A stretch of DNA of 64,000 nt from Hyparrhenia diplandra (lineage: Eukaryota; Streptophyta; Magnoliopsida; Poales; Poaceae). Below the pieces are notes generated by a model, which had not been told where the DNA came from, made no database searches, and saw nothing but the letters and a program-made list of their open reading frames with translations. The stretch spans positions 1 to 64,000 of the forward strand of contig JADLZK010012337.1 of NCBI GenBank assembly GCA_015847255.1, given 5' to 3'. Numbering within the stretch: position 1 is the first letter of the stretch; every line of letters starts with the position of its first letter. The position numbers and the translations under genes were made by a program. Shown one piece after another: positions 36,394 to 47,400 of the stretch.

Positions 36394-37820
36394 TGTTGAC
36401 ACCTGTTATAGCATAATATTACTAGTCAACTAAACATGGATAAGGGCTTAAAATAAATATCAAACATAAGTCTAGGGGTTTAACTAACATAATTCCATGA
36501 GTTTTGGTGATTTATATAATTTCAGGGACTTAACAGATAAATGCAAAGAATAATGGAGAAAGTTCTGGAATATATAAGGCATATGATGACAAGACTTGAC
36601 CGTGAAGTAACTCAACCCGAATTGTGGACTAAAACATTCTAGAAGACACCGAAGACACCGGGAAGGAGGCGACGGCATGGGCCCACCATGGCCATGGCGC
36701 CGGTGGAGATTAGGCGGCCGCCGGTGAGTCCCACTGTCGGTCTCACCTTTCTAGGGGTCGTTTACTACCGACTTTGAGGTTGTATCTACACCGTTGCCAA
36801 GATCGGTTTGATCCAAAGGCTATCATTCATCGCCAAGGCCTATATAAGAAGACCCCCTGATCCCAGGGTGAAACCCTAATTCATTCTATCTCATTCTATT
36901 CATTATCTCTCAGTTGTAGAGGTGTCCCAATGTAAGGATAACCTCTCTCTGGGATTAGTGAATTAGAGGTAGATTAGAAGTAGATTAGTCCTATAATTAG
37001 AGATAGATTAGCCATGTAATTAGAATTAGATTAGATCTAACTTAGATCTAATCAAGAGTAAGAGAGAGAGGAGCTATGCTCTGTTCAGAGATGTCTTCAG
37101 AGTATGGTATGTCTTTATATCTTCTCTACAAGACTTATGATTCATATATATTTATCTTCTCTATTCGCTCTCATGCCTTTCATATATGGTTAAGTATAGT
37201 TGTTATGTTATTGCATGGGATCTCCGCTCGTATTGAGGGCTCTAGTTATTCCGGGTAGCTAGAGTAGTAATCGTTAGCGTAGACTTGGTGTCTAGGCTAT
37301 TGGTTACCCGGGTTGCGTAAAACCTACGGATAGTTGTGGTAGCCCTAGGGGTGACAAGCCTGCCGGGGCTGTGTAGTCCCACCACGTATGGGTTGGTGTT
37401 TCATAGAGCTTTTGGCAGCCTTCTCCCGGTTACTTCTTCCCAGTCTATTCGAGAACCGGAAAGGTACTGCTGCTCCAAAGTGCATTAGTATAATTGCTAT
37501 CATAGAACCTAAGTAATAGAGAATTACCCGGGAACCTTGGTCTCTCCTTTGACCTCTTGATTAGTTTAATTATTCTTTTATAATCTTAGGTAGGTTATGC
37601 TTTGATTATTTACTTATCCTTGACCATTTACCCCTCACTATAGTCTAGTGGTTTGCTAAGTTAGTGGATACATGATTGTGACTTATTAGAATTCTTTAGC
37701 CAAAGCTTCCCTATGGATACGATACTCTAGAATACTCATCCTAGGGAAAAGCTACAATGGTAGGTGTTACGTGGCTGCAGAATCCTTCATATTCTTTTTA
37801 GCACATAACAAATGCCAACG
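36394..37820 (+). repeat. 3' LTR of the inner non-coding element
   Basis: Partner of 29691-31125, with the same diagnostic replaced segment. It starts TGTTGACACCTGTTATAGC and ends AAATGCCAACG, followed by the target duplication GTGGA. Confidence 0.93.
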
Positions 37821-37825
37821 GTGGA

Positions 37826-39016
37826 CACATACCCGAGGGAGAATACAATATGGTTGAAGCAGGGGGTTGTTGTCCAAGGTTTATATGATTTCATCTTATG
37901 CTAATGAAAAGGTGGTTCTTTGATTACTCTTAGCAATGATTTTATTTATCATGTCTTATAACAAATTTTATTTATATGGCTACACTCTAGCATGTGGATC
38001 AAGGCTAAGGTAACTTGTAGCAAAAACACGAGTGAATGATATATGATACTTACAATTCTTCCATCAACAATGAATGAGCCGTGTCTTTTGCACAAGGTTG
38101 GAGTTCATCAAATGCCTTGCTTTTATCTCTTATCCGAGTTCATCTCTTAACTTACCCAAATTGGATTTGATAGTTCTCTGTATGGGGTTAGTCCAACAAA
38201 ATATCCAATGTCTACACAAGCAATTCTTAGTTCAATAATCAAACTAGACTCCATGTCTAATTTAATCAAGGAAGGCTATTTAACCTAAGCACCACGCTTT
38301 AATTTAAAAAAGCCTTTGGAAGTACTCATGAAGTATTTCCAAACCAAAGCATACTATAGCAAACAAAGGTAACATGAAAGCATTACAGAGATTTACTCAA
38401 ATAGAGATGAAAGAGCATGATCAAGGTGAGGATTTTTTTTTTTTTTTAAAGATGCAAATGATATGGATGTATGCAAAGGACTAAACATACAATGGATCTA
38501 CTATGAGAAAACATAAACTAAGCGGAGTGAATGCATGAATTGATCAAGTAAACATGCAATGCAATGCAAGAAATTAAATGATAACTACTCAATCAATTTA
38601 TAGTCCATGAGCAAGACTATCTTACCTTTATTGATCATACTTACCATGATATACGAAACTTCTATGTGCGTCACTTGAGATGTGTGAATTGAATTCTTAT
38701 GGCGGCGACTTCTTCTTCAATCTATACATGGTTAGAATAATATATATTTAAATACATACCTTGAGATAGCGGGGGTTCCAATGTGTAATGAATCTTGAAT
38801 GATCGAGGCACCCTGGGTTCTTCAATCTTTTCTCTTTTCTTTTCTTGTGGAATCTTGTCGGAAGGTCGCAGCGACATCTTTTGTTCTGTCTATTCCACAA
38901 CTCAACAGAACAAGGATAATCCTACTAAAGCTAGTGATACACTAAATTAGCGAGACATCAAGATCATTATTAGAATCTTTAGGCCAATTGCTTCCCGACA
39001 ACGGCGCCAAAAAGCT
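37826..39016 (-). other. Interior of the outer non-coding LTR element, 5' part
   Basis: Reverse complement of about 31126-32340 in the inner copy. It includes the primer site next to the 5' LTR (GGCGCCGTTGTCGGGAAGC on the minus strand, 39007-38989). No coding sequence was recognised. Confidence 0.87.
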
Positions 39017-40179
39017 TATTGGCATTTGTTAAGTGCTAAAAGAATATGAAGGATTACGCAAGCGCACAAAACACCTACCATTGTAGCTTTTTCCCTAGGA
39101 TGAGTATTCTAGAGTATCGTATCCACGGGGAAGCTTTGGATAAAAGAATTCTAATAAGTCACAATCATGTATCCACTAACTTAGCAAAAACCACTAGACA
39201 ATAGTGAGGGGGTAAATGATAAAGAGTAAGTAAATAACAAAGCATAACATATCTAAGATTATAAAAAGAATAACTAAACTAATCAAGAGGTCAAAGGGAG
39301 AGATGAAGGTTCCTATGTACTTCTCTATTACTTAGGTTCTATGATAGCAATTACACTAATGCACTTTGGGCAAAAAGTACCTTTCGGGTTCTCGAATAGA
39401 CGGGAAGAAGTAAGGGGGGAAGGCTGCCAAAAGCTCTGACGAAACACCAATCCATACGTGGTGGACTACAAAGACAGCAGGTTTGTCACCCCTGGGGCTA
39501 CCACAACTATCCGTAGGTTTGGGCGCAACCTCAGGTAACCAATAGCCTAGACACCAAGTCTACACTATCGATTACTACTCTAGCTACCATGAATAACTAG
39601 AGTCCTCAATACGAGCGGAGATCCCATGTAATAACATAACAACTATACTTAACCATATATGAAAGGCATGAAAGTGAATAGACAAAGATATATATATGAA
39701 TCATAAGTCTTGTAGAGAAGATACAAAGACATACCATACTCTGAAGACATCTCGAACAGGTTAAATTATGAGTTCATATTTTGTGGGTGCGTCGGTCTCG
39801 TCGATAGCTTCAGTAATGACTAGTATTTTTGCGGGAAACGGAGTCCGTATGAGAAAATTATGACCGTTTTAGTGAACTACGCTCACGCAATTGATATCTT
39901 TTGATTACGGACTCGAATATAGCAAACAATATATCTGTTTCGATCGTCTCGATGAGCTCTTTACAATGGTGCTATCCTGGAATATGTTTGTAACATGTTT
40001 ATGCTTCATATATCTTGCAAACTCTTGGCTTTTTCCTGTTTAGTCCCACGAAAATATATAAATCATCAAAACTCATTGGAACTATGTTAGTAAAGCCCTT
40101 AGTCTATGTTGATATTCATTTTACGCCCTTATTTCATGTTTAGTTGACTATTAATATTATGCTATAACAGGTGTCAACA
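39017..40179 (-). repeat. 5' LTR of the outer non-coding element, internally deleted
   Basis: Same ends as 24120-25677 but about 400 bp shorter. The loss is at about 39755-39765, where sequence equivalent to roughly 24855-25260 of the partner is missing (GAAGACATCTCGAACAGG joins directly to AATTATGAGTTCATA). The terminal TGTTGG is changed to TATTGG. Confidence 0.9.
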
Positions 40180-41460
40180 AGGACAAGTTTCATTCATACT
40201 TGTACAGCGGTTCCAATGAGAAAGAGCTTGTTGACTTGATGGGGTTGACACAGAAGTACAATGAAACACCACAAGAGTTCTTGCGCAGGTTTAGAGAGAT
40301 AAAGAATTCTGTTACTCTTTGAGCTTGCCGGACCATCGATTTGCCGTCCGTAGCCATTCGGGAATGCATCCGGCCATCATGGAGAGGCTAGCCGGCATGG
40401 AGTTTAATGACCTAGGACAGCTCTCTAGGCACCTGTCACTCATGGCCAATCGGTTCCAGAGCATCAAGAAGGACACCCGTTTTCAGAAAGAGGGCAACGT
40501 GTCTTATCAAACATACAACTACTTCCTGGAAGAGGGAGAAGATGATGATGATGGCCAGGAGGATTTAGCAGCTGCCAAATTTGCTTGGGGCAAGGAGCCT
40601 GTCGGGTTAACCCGGTATTTGGATGAAGACACTCAAGGGGGCATATGACTTCGGCGTCTCCAAGTCGGAGAAGCTCTTTGAGTTTTTGGTCAAGGAAGGA
40701 CGCATCAAGCTACCAGAGAATCATTCTATGAAGCGTCCAGATTGGGTCAAGACTGGCAGATATTGTGGCTTCCATGATATGATCACTCACAACATCACCG
40801 ACCGCGAATCTTTAAACAACAGATTCGAGAGGGCTATCTGGCGGGGTCTCCTCAAGTTCAACAACAACATGAAAGTGGATAAGGAGCCCTTCCCTGGCGG
40901 GCATGGTTGCTTTTTGATTCGTGCATGGTTTCGCCGGTGATCCTAAGGGCAAAGCCCCAATGAGAGTCCGACTTACGAAAGAGCAAAGCAAAGCGGATCG
41001 ATTGATCCTAGTCGGCAAGTGTCTAATGCGAGCTCCAGCGGAAGATCGTGTTCGGTTTCCAAATAGCCGAACAGAGAAAGGAGAGACCTCCAAACCAAGG
41101 GTGACATCTCGCATACTTCTTGAACAAATGGCAAAGGCAGCAAGAAAAGCAATATCGTAGGGATCGCAGACTTGCTAGGGAACAACAGAGGTATGAAGAG
41201 GAGATGTACCACCGAGAACGGGAGGAGTACATGAAAGAGCGAGAGGAGTCTCATTGGGATTGTCCTTTCTTTAGGCATTTTGGAATGAAGGCTTGAAGTT
41301 GCCTCGCTAGGAACAATTGCCCCGAATGCAAAGTGGAGCAATACCACTGGCAGATAGGCACGAGTCAACCGCCGTCCCATCCAAGAAAGATCGGGGCACG
41401 TTTCCTAGACGATGATCGGCGCTTAAAAAATAAAGACAACAAGCCTCACGTCAAGTAAAA
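40180..41460 (+). pseudogene. Tat element gag, C-terminal part
   Basis: Continues gag after the nested element: KFHSYLYSGSNEKELVDL, then PAIMERLAGMEFNDLGQLS and YLDEDTQGG. After a frameshift near 40625 comes YCGFHDMITHNITDRESLN, a conserved zinc-knuckle-like region in this lineage. Near 41250 a CPFFRHF...NNCPEC segment is encoded. It would form the virus-like particle core. Frameshifts near 40320, 40625, 40920 and beyond disable it. Confidence 0.85.
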
Positions 41461-41934
41461 GGATTGCGCGATCAAGCTTGGGGCGATGTGGAGGATTCGA
41501 TGATGATCGGACTCTCCTCAAGAGAGTATGTGGCAAAAGGGATGGTGGTGCCCTCCTGGTCCGAGGAAGGGCCGGAAGAGAAGAGTCCAACGTCTCGGGA
41601 ACAAGGAGCTCAAAGAAACACGGCCCGAACGCAAAGTGTATGGCGCTCAAAGAAGAAAACTCGGGGAAGCCGGTCATTCGGCGAGGAGTATTACGCAAGT
41701 GGGCGTTCGGCAGATGTTAGGATGGTTTTCTATATCCCTATTAAGTTTGAAGCTCCTATGGAACAAGCTATTGTAGAACCGAAGAGGAGGAAGCCACTGT
41801 TCAGGCGATGATGCCTTTTTCGATCTCGATAATAGAGATGATGGATCTCTTGGCACAATTGACCTTATCAAGGCAAGCAGTGTTTGATCATCTGAAGCCC
41901 CTATACTTAAAAAGGGTACCTCAATGGGAAGCCT

Positions 41935-42390
41935 TTGACTCATATGTTTGTTGATGGAGGAGCTGCTATTAACCTCATGCCATATACAACATTGAAAGCT
42001 AGGGATGATTGATGAAGATTTGCTAGAGACGCAGACATTGAGCTAAGGGACTTTCTTTGGCAGGTTTTCGGATACCCATGGAGCTATTTGTGTTGACTTA
42101 ACGATCGGCTCGAAGACTTTGATCACCACTTTCTATGTGATCGATGGTGAAGGGGCTTACAGCTTGCTTCTTGGGAGAGATTGGATCCATGCTAATTGTT
42201 GTGTTCCATCCACCATGCATCAGATTCTTATCCAGTGGGATGACGATGAGGTTGAGATAGTTCAAGCAGATGATTCTAAGGATATTGCAGCTGCTGAGTC
42301 GTTGAGGGAAAAACTAAAAGAAGATCCTGCTAGTATTCATCACCAGGATCAACAGCCGATCCAAGCAGTCGGCATTCGCGATGGTTTTTA
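41935..42390 (+). pseudogene. Tat element aspartic protease region
   Basis: HMFVDGGAAINLMPYTTL is encoded from 41941, with the DGGA form of the protease active site. The frame is then lost, and the C-terminal part resumes at 42119-42391 (FYVIDGEGAYSLLLGRDWIH). This LLGRDWIHA phrase is characteristic of plant gypsy proteases. It would process the polyprotein; here it is broken by at least two shifts. Confidence 0.8.
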
Positions 42391-43130
42391 ATGGGGAACC
42401 CAATTGATGGTTACAAAGGAAAGCTTGGGCATGGTTTTAAGTCGGCTGACAAATTGGAAGAGATAGATATTGGTAATGGTGACAAACCAAGACCGACTTA
42501 TATCAGTGCTCAACTTGATCCAAAATTTAGGAAAGAATTAATAGACCTCCTCAAGGAATTCAAAGATTGTTTCGCTTGGGATTATTCGGAGATGCACGGG
42601 CTAGATCGTTCGATTGTTGAACATCGATTGCCCATCAAAGAGGGGTTCAAACCCTATAAACAACCTCCTCGAAGATTTATGAAGAGAAGGTATTGGCCGA
42701 CGTGAAAAGGAAATTGAAAGATTGTTAGAAGCAAATTTCATTCGGCCATGCGTATATGCGAATGGATCTCGGTATAGTTCATTTTACAAGAAAAACAGTA
42801 AAAGATGAGGGTTTGTATAGATTATAGAGATCTTAACAAAGCTACTCCTATGGATGGATATCCCATGCCAATTGCTGATCTGTTAGTAGATCCGCTTTGC
42901 CGGGTATGAGATTATTAGCTTCATGGACGGGAATGCTGGATACAATCAGATTTTTATGGCCGTTGAGGATATATCAAAAAGCGCTTTTCAGTGTCCTGGT
43001 CATATTGGTTTATTCGAATGGATTGTTATGACATTCGGATTGAAAAATGCTGGTGCAACTTATCGAGAGCTATGAATTATATTTTCCATGAGTTGATCGG
43101 CAAAATAGTTGAGGTTTACATCGATGACGT
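42391..43130 (+). pseudogene. Tat element reverse transcriptase, N-terminal half
   Basis: The 42391-42705 frame gives DPKFRKELIDLLKEFKDCF, AWDYSEMHGLDRSIVEHRL and PYKQPPRRF, the usual entry to gypsy reverse transcriptase. Between 42700 and 43050 the frame shifts repeatedly, with DGNAGYNQIFMAVEDISKSA and MTFGLKNAGATY still readable. The fingers and palm start are therefore damaged. Confidence 0.85.
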
Positions 43131-43686
43131 GGTCGTCAAGTCGAAGAATTACATGAAGCATCTGGCTGACTTGAGGAAGACATTAGAGTGCACTAGGAAA
43201 CATGGGTTAAAGATGAATCCAAATAAGTGTGCTTTTGGAGTCACAGCCGGTGAATTCTTAGGATTCTTGGTTCACAAAGGAGGCATTGAAGTAGGGAAGA
43301 AGAGTATGGAAGCTATAGAAAATATTGCTCCTCCTACTGATCTTACAGAGTTACAGTCATTACTTGGCAAAATCAATTTCGTGAGAAGGTTCATCTCCAA
43401 TCTATCAGAAAGGGTCTTGCCATTTTCTCCTTTGTTAAAACTTAAGAAAGCTCAGAAGTTCATTTGGAGTGACGTACATCAGAAAGCCTTGGACGAAATA
43501 AAGGAATATATGAAGACGGCACCTGTTTTGGTCCCTCCAAAGCTAGATAAGCCTTTCAAGTTGTACGTGGCGGCCGATGATTTAACCATAGGATCGGCCC
43601 TTATGCAAGAAGTAGACGGAAAAGAGAGAGTTGTAGCTTATCTTAGCCGAAAACTTTTGGATCGTAAACGCGGTATTCGGCTATAG
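42991..43686 (+). pseudogene. Tat element reverse transcriptase palm and first RNase H
   Basis: The catalytic box YIDDVVVKS is encoded at 43117-43143, followed by LRKTLECTRKHGLKMNPNKC, AFGVTAGEFLGFLVHKGGIE and LQSLLGKINFVRRFISNLSE. The gypsy-type RNase H starts with PFKLYVAADDLTIGSALMQE and ends at a frameshift near 43670, after YLSRKLLDRK. The first 25 or so codons of the open stretch are in the wrong register. This is the longest open part of pol. Confidence 0.9.
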
Positions 43687-43736
43687 AAAAGTATTGTCTA
43701 TGTGTTTACTTCTCATGTACCAACTTTTGGCACTAT

Positions 43737-44340
43737 TTGTTGAATGCCGAATGTACAATAATTTCCAAATTTGATGTGATTAAACACATGTTGTCAATGC
43801 CGATTTTAAAGGGAAGAATCGGTAAATGGGTGTTGGCATTGTCTGAATTCGATCTGAGATACGAGTCGGCAAAAGCTGTTAAAGGACAAATCATTGCTGA
43901 TTTTGTTATGCAACACCGTGATCCTTCTGCTGACATGATTGGTATTACACCTTGGGCTTTATTCTTTGATGGGTCATCTTGTGAAAAAAGGCGGAGGTGC
44001 GGGTGTTTTACTGATTTCACCCAAGGGGCATCTTTTGAGTTTGCTATTCCTATTGATGCCCTTGTCACTAACAATCGGGCGGAATATGAAGCTTTACTCA
44101 GAGGACTCCAACTTCTTGTTGAGATGGAAGCCGTTGCCGGTTGAGATCTTTGGAGATTCGAAATAGTAATCAAGCAATTGATCGGCGAATATGAATGCGG
44201 GAATGTCATTCTAAGAAATTATTATGAGGAATGTCAAAAAATACTGAGAACTTTCAAGATTGTGATCCTTCGTCATATCCCAAGGGAACAAAATGGAGAA
44301 GCTAATAAGCTAGCCCAAAATGCTTCCGGATATAAGGACA
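43737..44340 (+). pseudogene. Tat element second (archaeal-type) RNase H
   Basis: WALFFDGSSC is encoded from 43953, with the first catalytic Asp at 43968. NNRAEYEALLRGLQLLVEME follows, then VEIFGDS in another frame, and YECGNVILRNYYEECQKIL with IPREQNGEANKLAQNASGYK. This extra domain between the gypsy RNase H and integrase defines the Tat lineage. Frameshifts near 43980 and 44140 break it. Confidence 0.88.
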
Positions 44341-45660
44341 ATCAAGAAGTCTTCACTGCAGATTTGTGTGCGCTTAGTGGAGATCAAGGTACGTCATCAA
44401 CCGATAATGATTGGAGGACTGAGATTACCAAATACCTTAAAAATCCTTCAAAGAAAGTTTCTCGGAAATTCATTTACAAAGCTATTAAGTTTGTGCTCCT
44501 CGATGATCAGTTATATTATAAATCTCTAGATGGAGTACTGCTTAAATGTTTGAGTCAAGGAGAAGCTAAGAAAGTGATGTATGAAGTACATGAAGGATTA
44601 TGTGGTGCACACCAATCGGCTTACCGAATGAAGTGGGTAATCAGGAGAACAGGGTATTTTTGGCCAACTATGCTTGAAGATTGTTTTGAGTATTACAAAG
44701 GATGTCAGGATTATCAGAGGTTTGGTAATATTCAAAGAGCTCCCGCATTAGCATTGAACCCCATTGTTAAGCCTTGGCCATTCAGAGGATGGGGAATAGA
44801 TTTGATTGGCCAGATCCACCCTCCATCGAGCAAGGGCCATAAATTTGTACTATTGGCCACTAATTATTTCACTAAGTAGGTTGAAGCTATCCCATTAAAG
44901 AAGGTCACATCAGAGAATATGGTTGAGTTTGTTAAAGAGCATATTATTTGGGGTTTGGGATTCACGAGACCACAACAACCGATCAAGGGAGTCAGTTTAT
45001 ATCTCGCTGAATTTTGTGACTTTGCTGAGGACATGGGAATCAAGTTGTACAATTCATCCCCTTATTATGCACAAGCCAATGGTCAGGCTGAGGCCTCTAA
45101 TAAAATCATGATTAAGATCATTCAGAAGAAGATCGAAGAGAAGCCTAGAAGATGGCATTTGGTTCTTAATGAAGCATTATGGGCTTACCGAATGGCATGT
45201 CATGGGTCTACTAAGACATCTCCTTATGAGTTAGTATATGGACACCATGCAAGTATTGCTATGGGAAATGCAATCGGGATCCGAGCGGGTTGCATTACGG
45301 AAAGATTTGGCGAAAAGAAGAGTATAGAAATCTTATGATAGATGGGTTGGAAGATCTCCATCAAATTCGTCTAAAAGCATTGGAAAACATTGAGAAAAAT
45401 AAGATGCGTGTCGCCAAATATTACAATAAGAAAGTCGAGTTAAGGAGTTTGTCGAAGGAGATCTTGTGCGAAAGCATTGTTACCACTTGGGACTAAAGAC
45501 GAGCATTCGGTAAATGGTCGCCCAATTGGGAAGGTCCCTTTCGAGTATTGAGATGTGTGCCAGGGAATGCCTATATCTTGGTATCGTTACAAGGGCAAGA
45601 ATTCAGGTCAGCAATCAACGGAGATTCTTGAAGAAATATTATCCTAGCGTTGAGGTTGGG
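44178..45660 (+). pseudogene. Tat element integrase
   Basis: The zinc-binding region has HEGLCGAH and GCQDYQRFG, where the second Cys of the CxxC pair is Tyr. The catalytic core has WGIDLIGQ (first Asp, about 44793), TTDQG in a shifted frame near 44975, and GQAEASNK (Glu, about 45090). NYFTK is followed by a stop at 44877 where Trp is usual. ALWAYRMACHGSTKTSPYEL and YGHHA lie near 45178-45250, and a GPFRV-like C-terminus near 45535-45640. It would insert the cDNA; this copy is inactive. Confidence 0.9.
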
Positions 45661-45985
45661 GCCTGAAGGATGAGGATGAAATCCTGATATAGCCGATGTA
45701 TGAAAACATCGCCTCTAGTAGAAAAATACTCCCAAAAATAGGGAATAGCCAGCATACAGGTGGTACGTTGCCTTTAGAACAAAAACACACAAACCAGCGA
45801 TTGCGTTGTTCGTACAAAATCATGTTACGGTCGAGTTCATACCCGGGCATTTAATTAGGAAAAGGGTTATCGGAAGGAATTCGGCGGTGAAATTATACAA
45901 ACAAAGGACAACAAAAGAGTCAACATGATTTTATTAAAGAGGCATAGCCGCAGCGAAGGAAGGTACACAATGTTTTTACATTCTT

Positions 45986-46452
45986 CTAGTCAAAAAGGCT
46001 ATTAAGAATAGCCTTCAGGCGGCTAAATACAGTCTTCATCCTCTGCATCTGATCGGGCCCTGGTGTATCTTTTGCTTCAATCACTTGCCTGGTCGCTTCA
46101 ATCAAACGGTTAAACCTCCTTGCCACACCTGCGAAAGGGAGTTGCTTCAGAGAAAGATCAGGAAAGAAGAATCCATCAGAGATTGCAGTAAGGCTTCTTG
46201 TTCTTTGGTTTGCACGTAGCGCTCCCTGGGCTTCATCAAGCTGGTCATATTCCTCTTTTACATCTTCTATGTCTTCGATCGTTTGCTCGTGTGCCTCCCG
46301 CTCCGCCCTGAGCGCCTCCTGCGCCATTGCAAGCTGACGGCGGAGCGATGCAATCTCAGCATCACGAGGACTTAAAAAATCATCGGAACAGAGAGTCAGA
46401 ATTGACATGAAGTAAGTATCAGAAGCATACAGGAAAGGAACTTACTCCATTG
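45986..46452 (-). CDS. Antisense coiled-coil ORF in the Tat element, probable 77-bp intron
   Basis: An open frame on the strand opposite gag-pol, between integrase and the 3' LTR. The 45986-46408 frame encodes a charged, helical, coiled-coil-like stretch (RDAEIASLRRQLAMAQEALR and onwards) and a C-terminal part ending MKTVFSRLKAILNSLFD. An alternative start is a 5-bp first exon (46452-46448), a GTAAGT donor at 46447 and an AG acceptor at 46371. Joining them gives MDPRDAEIASLRR in frame and a product of about 129 residues. Extra, often antisense, frames in this position are known in Grande-type Tat elements. Splicing and function are inference; I cannot name a function. Confidence 0.6.
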
Positions 46453-46560
46453 CAAAGAAGATGGAGCTAGCCGAACACTTCAGATCTTGGAAGAAAAGAG
46501 GAAAAGCTGGAGGATATAGGCGAGATCTAGGTGGCTGCTCTTGGCTGAAGGAGTTCACCC

Positions 46561-46572
46561 TGTATTTATATA
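46561..46572 (-). promoter_or_regulatory. Candidate TATA box for the antisense ORF
   Basis: On the minus strand the sequence reads ACGTATATAAATACAGGG, a good plant TATA element. It lies about 110 bp upstream of the possible ATG at 46452 and 160 bp upstream of 46408. It supports independent antisense transcription but is only a sequence match. Confidence 0.45.
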
Positions 46573-46899
46573 CGTAAGAAGGACCAAGAGGTGGATTCGG
46601 AGTGGCTGTGAGAAAACAAGAGATCTATTCAATGCTTATCTTGAGAAGCGAAGCGACCTGGCTTGCCGATTCACATTGGTGGAGGTTTCGGTGGTACGAG
46701 TCCCAAGAGGAAATTGAAGGGTTAAACAGATTGTCGCGGGAAGTCTCGGAAAATGGGCCTCAGTAATTTTAGCCCGATTAAAAGCTTGGCCCGGGTTTTA
46801 GCGGATCGTGGTCAATTTCAGAGCAAAAGGGATCTCACTACTAATTTTTTACCTTATTGCACCGGCAGTTTTTTTTTTTTTTATGTAATAGGGCCAAAA

Positions 46900-47400
46900 T
46901 TGATGCCATAGCTAGGTACCACATCAATTTCCCATTTGATGCGAGCCGATGCAATATCTCTAGATGCAATAGCATTATCGCATCGATTCATTGTGACCGA
47001 TGCGAGAGTTCGCTATTGCATCAACCATCTATTGTCTCTTGCATCATAATAGTTTTGATGCAAAATGGTTATCGCGATCAAAATCAGTTTTGATGCAAGG
47101 TCACTATTGCATCGACTATGAATGTTTCTTGCATCAATATAGCGAGATGCAAAAGAGTTATTGCATCAAAATCATGTAGATGTAATACATCTAATAAATT
47201 TGATGCAATAAAAATTTCTATTGCAACGACTAACGTTCGGTGCAATAAAAACCTATTGCATCGACATTCGGTTTGATGCAACACAACCAATTGCATCGGC
47301 ATTTGGTTCGATGCAATACGACCAGTTGCATCGACATTTGGTTCGGTGCAATGCAACCTATTGCATCGACATTACGTTAGCTGCTATTTTATATTGCGTC
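46900..47400. repeat. CACTA left subterminal repeats
   Basis: Many short copies of TTGCATC and its complement GATGCAA in both orientations, for example TATTGCATCGACATTCGG and TTTGGTTCGATGCAAT. In the known En/Spm system, such repeats bind TNPA and bring the ends together. That they do so here is inferred. Confidence 0.85.

Larger units (their letters stand above)
29691..37820 (+). mobile_element. Non-coding LTR retrotransposon (inner copy)
   Basis: A complete plus-strand element: 5' LTR 29691-31125, primer site at about 31132-31150 (TTGGCGCCGTTCTTGGGG), interior to 36393, purine tract 36374-36393 and 3' LTR 36394-37820. It is flanked by the 5-bp duplication GTGGA (29686-29690 and 37821-37825). 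The joined flanks restore the sequence found at 32325-32345 in the inner copy itself, which proves insertion into another member of its own family. The 5.3-kb interior has no gag or pol. The last LTR base is G where A is expected. Confidence 0.93.
24120..40179 (-). mobile_element. Non-coding LTR retrotransposon (outer copy), inserted in gag
   Basis: A minus-strand LTR element. Its 3' LTR is 24120-25677, its 5' LTR 39017-40179, its primer site lies just inside the 5' LTR, and its purine tract at 25678-25692. The interior is 25678-29690 plus 37826-39016, interrupted by a plus-strand copy of the same family. No gag or pol motif is present in either copy, so this is a large retrotransposon derivative that depends on proteins from elsewhere. 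The target duplication is imperfect (AGGAT, then an extra T, on the left; AGGAC on the right). The host gag reading frame resumes across it. Confidence 0.9.

Noticed and set aside
24120..40179. Four independent solo LTRs
   Set aside because: Shared diagnostic segments pair the LTRs two by two, and primer sites, purine tracts and the GTGGA duplication show two nested complete elements.
46900..47400. CRISPR-like array
   Set aside because: The short repeats are in both orientations, unevenly spaced and inside a plant CACTA terminus; they are subterminal transposase-binding-type repeats.
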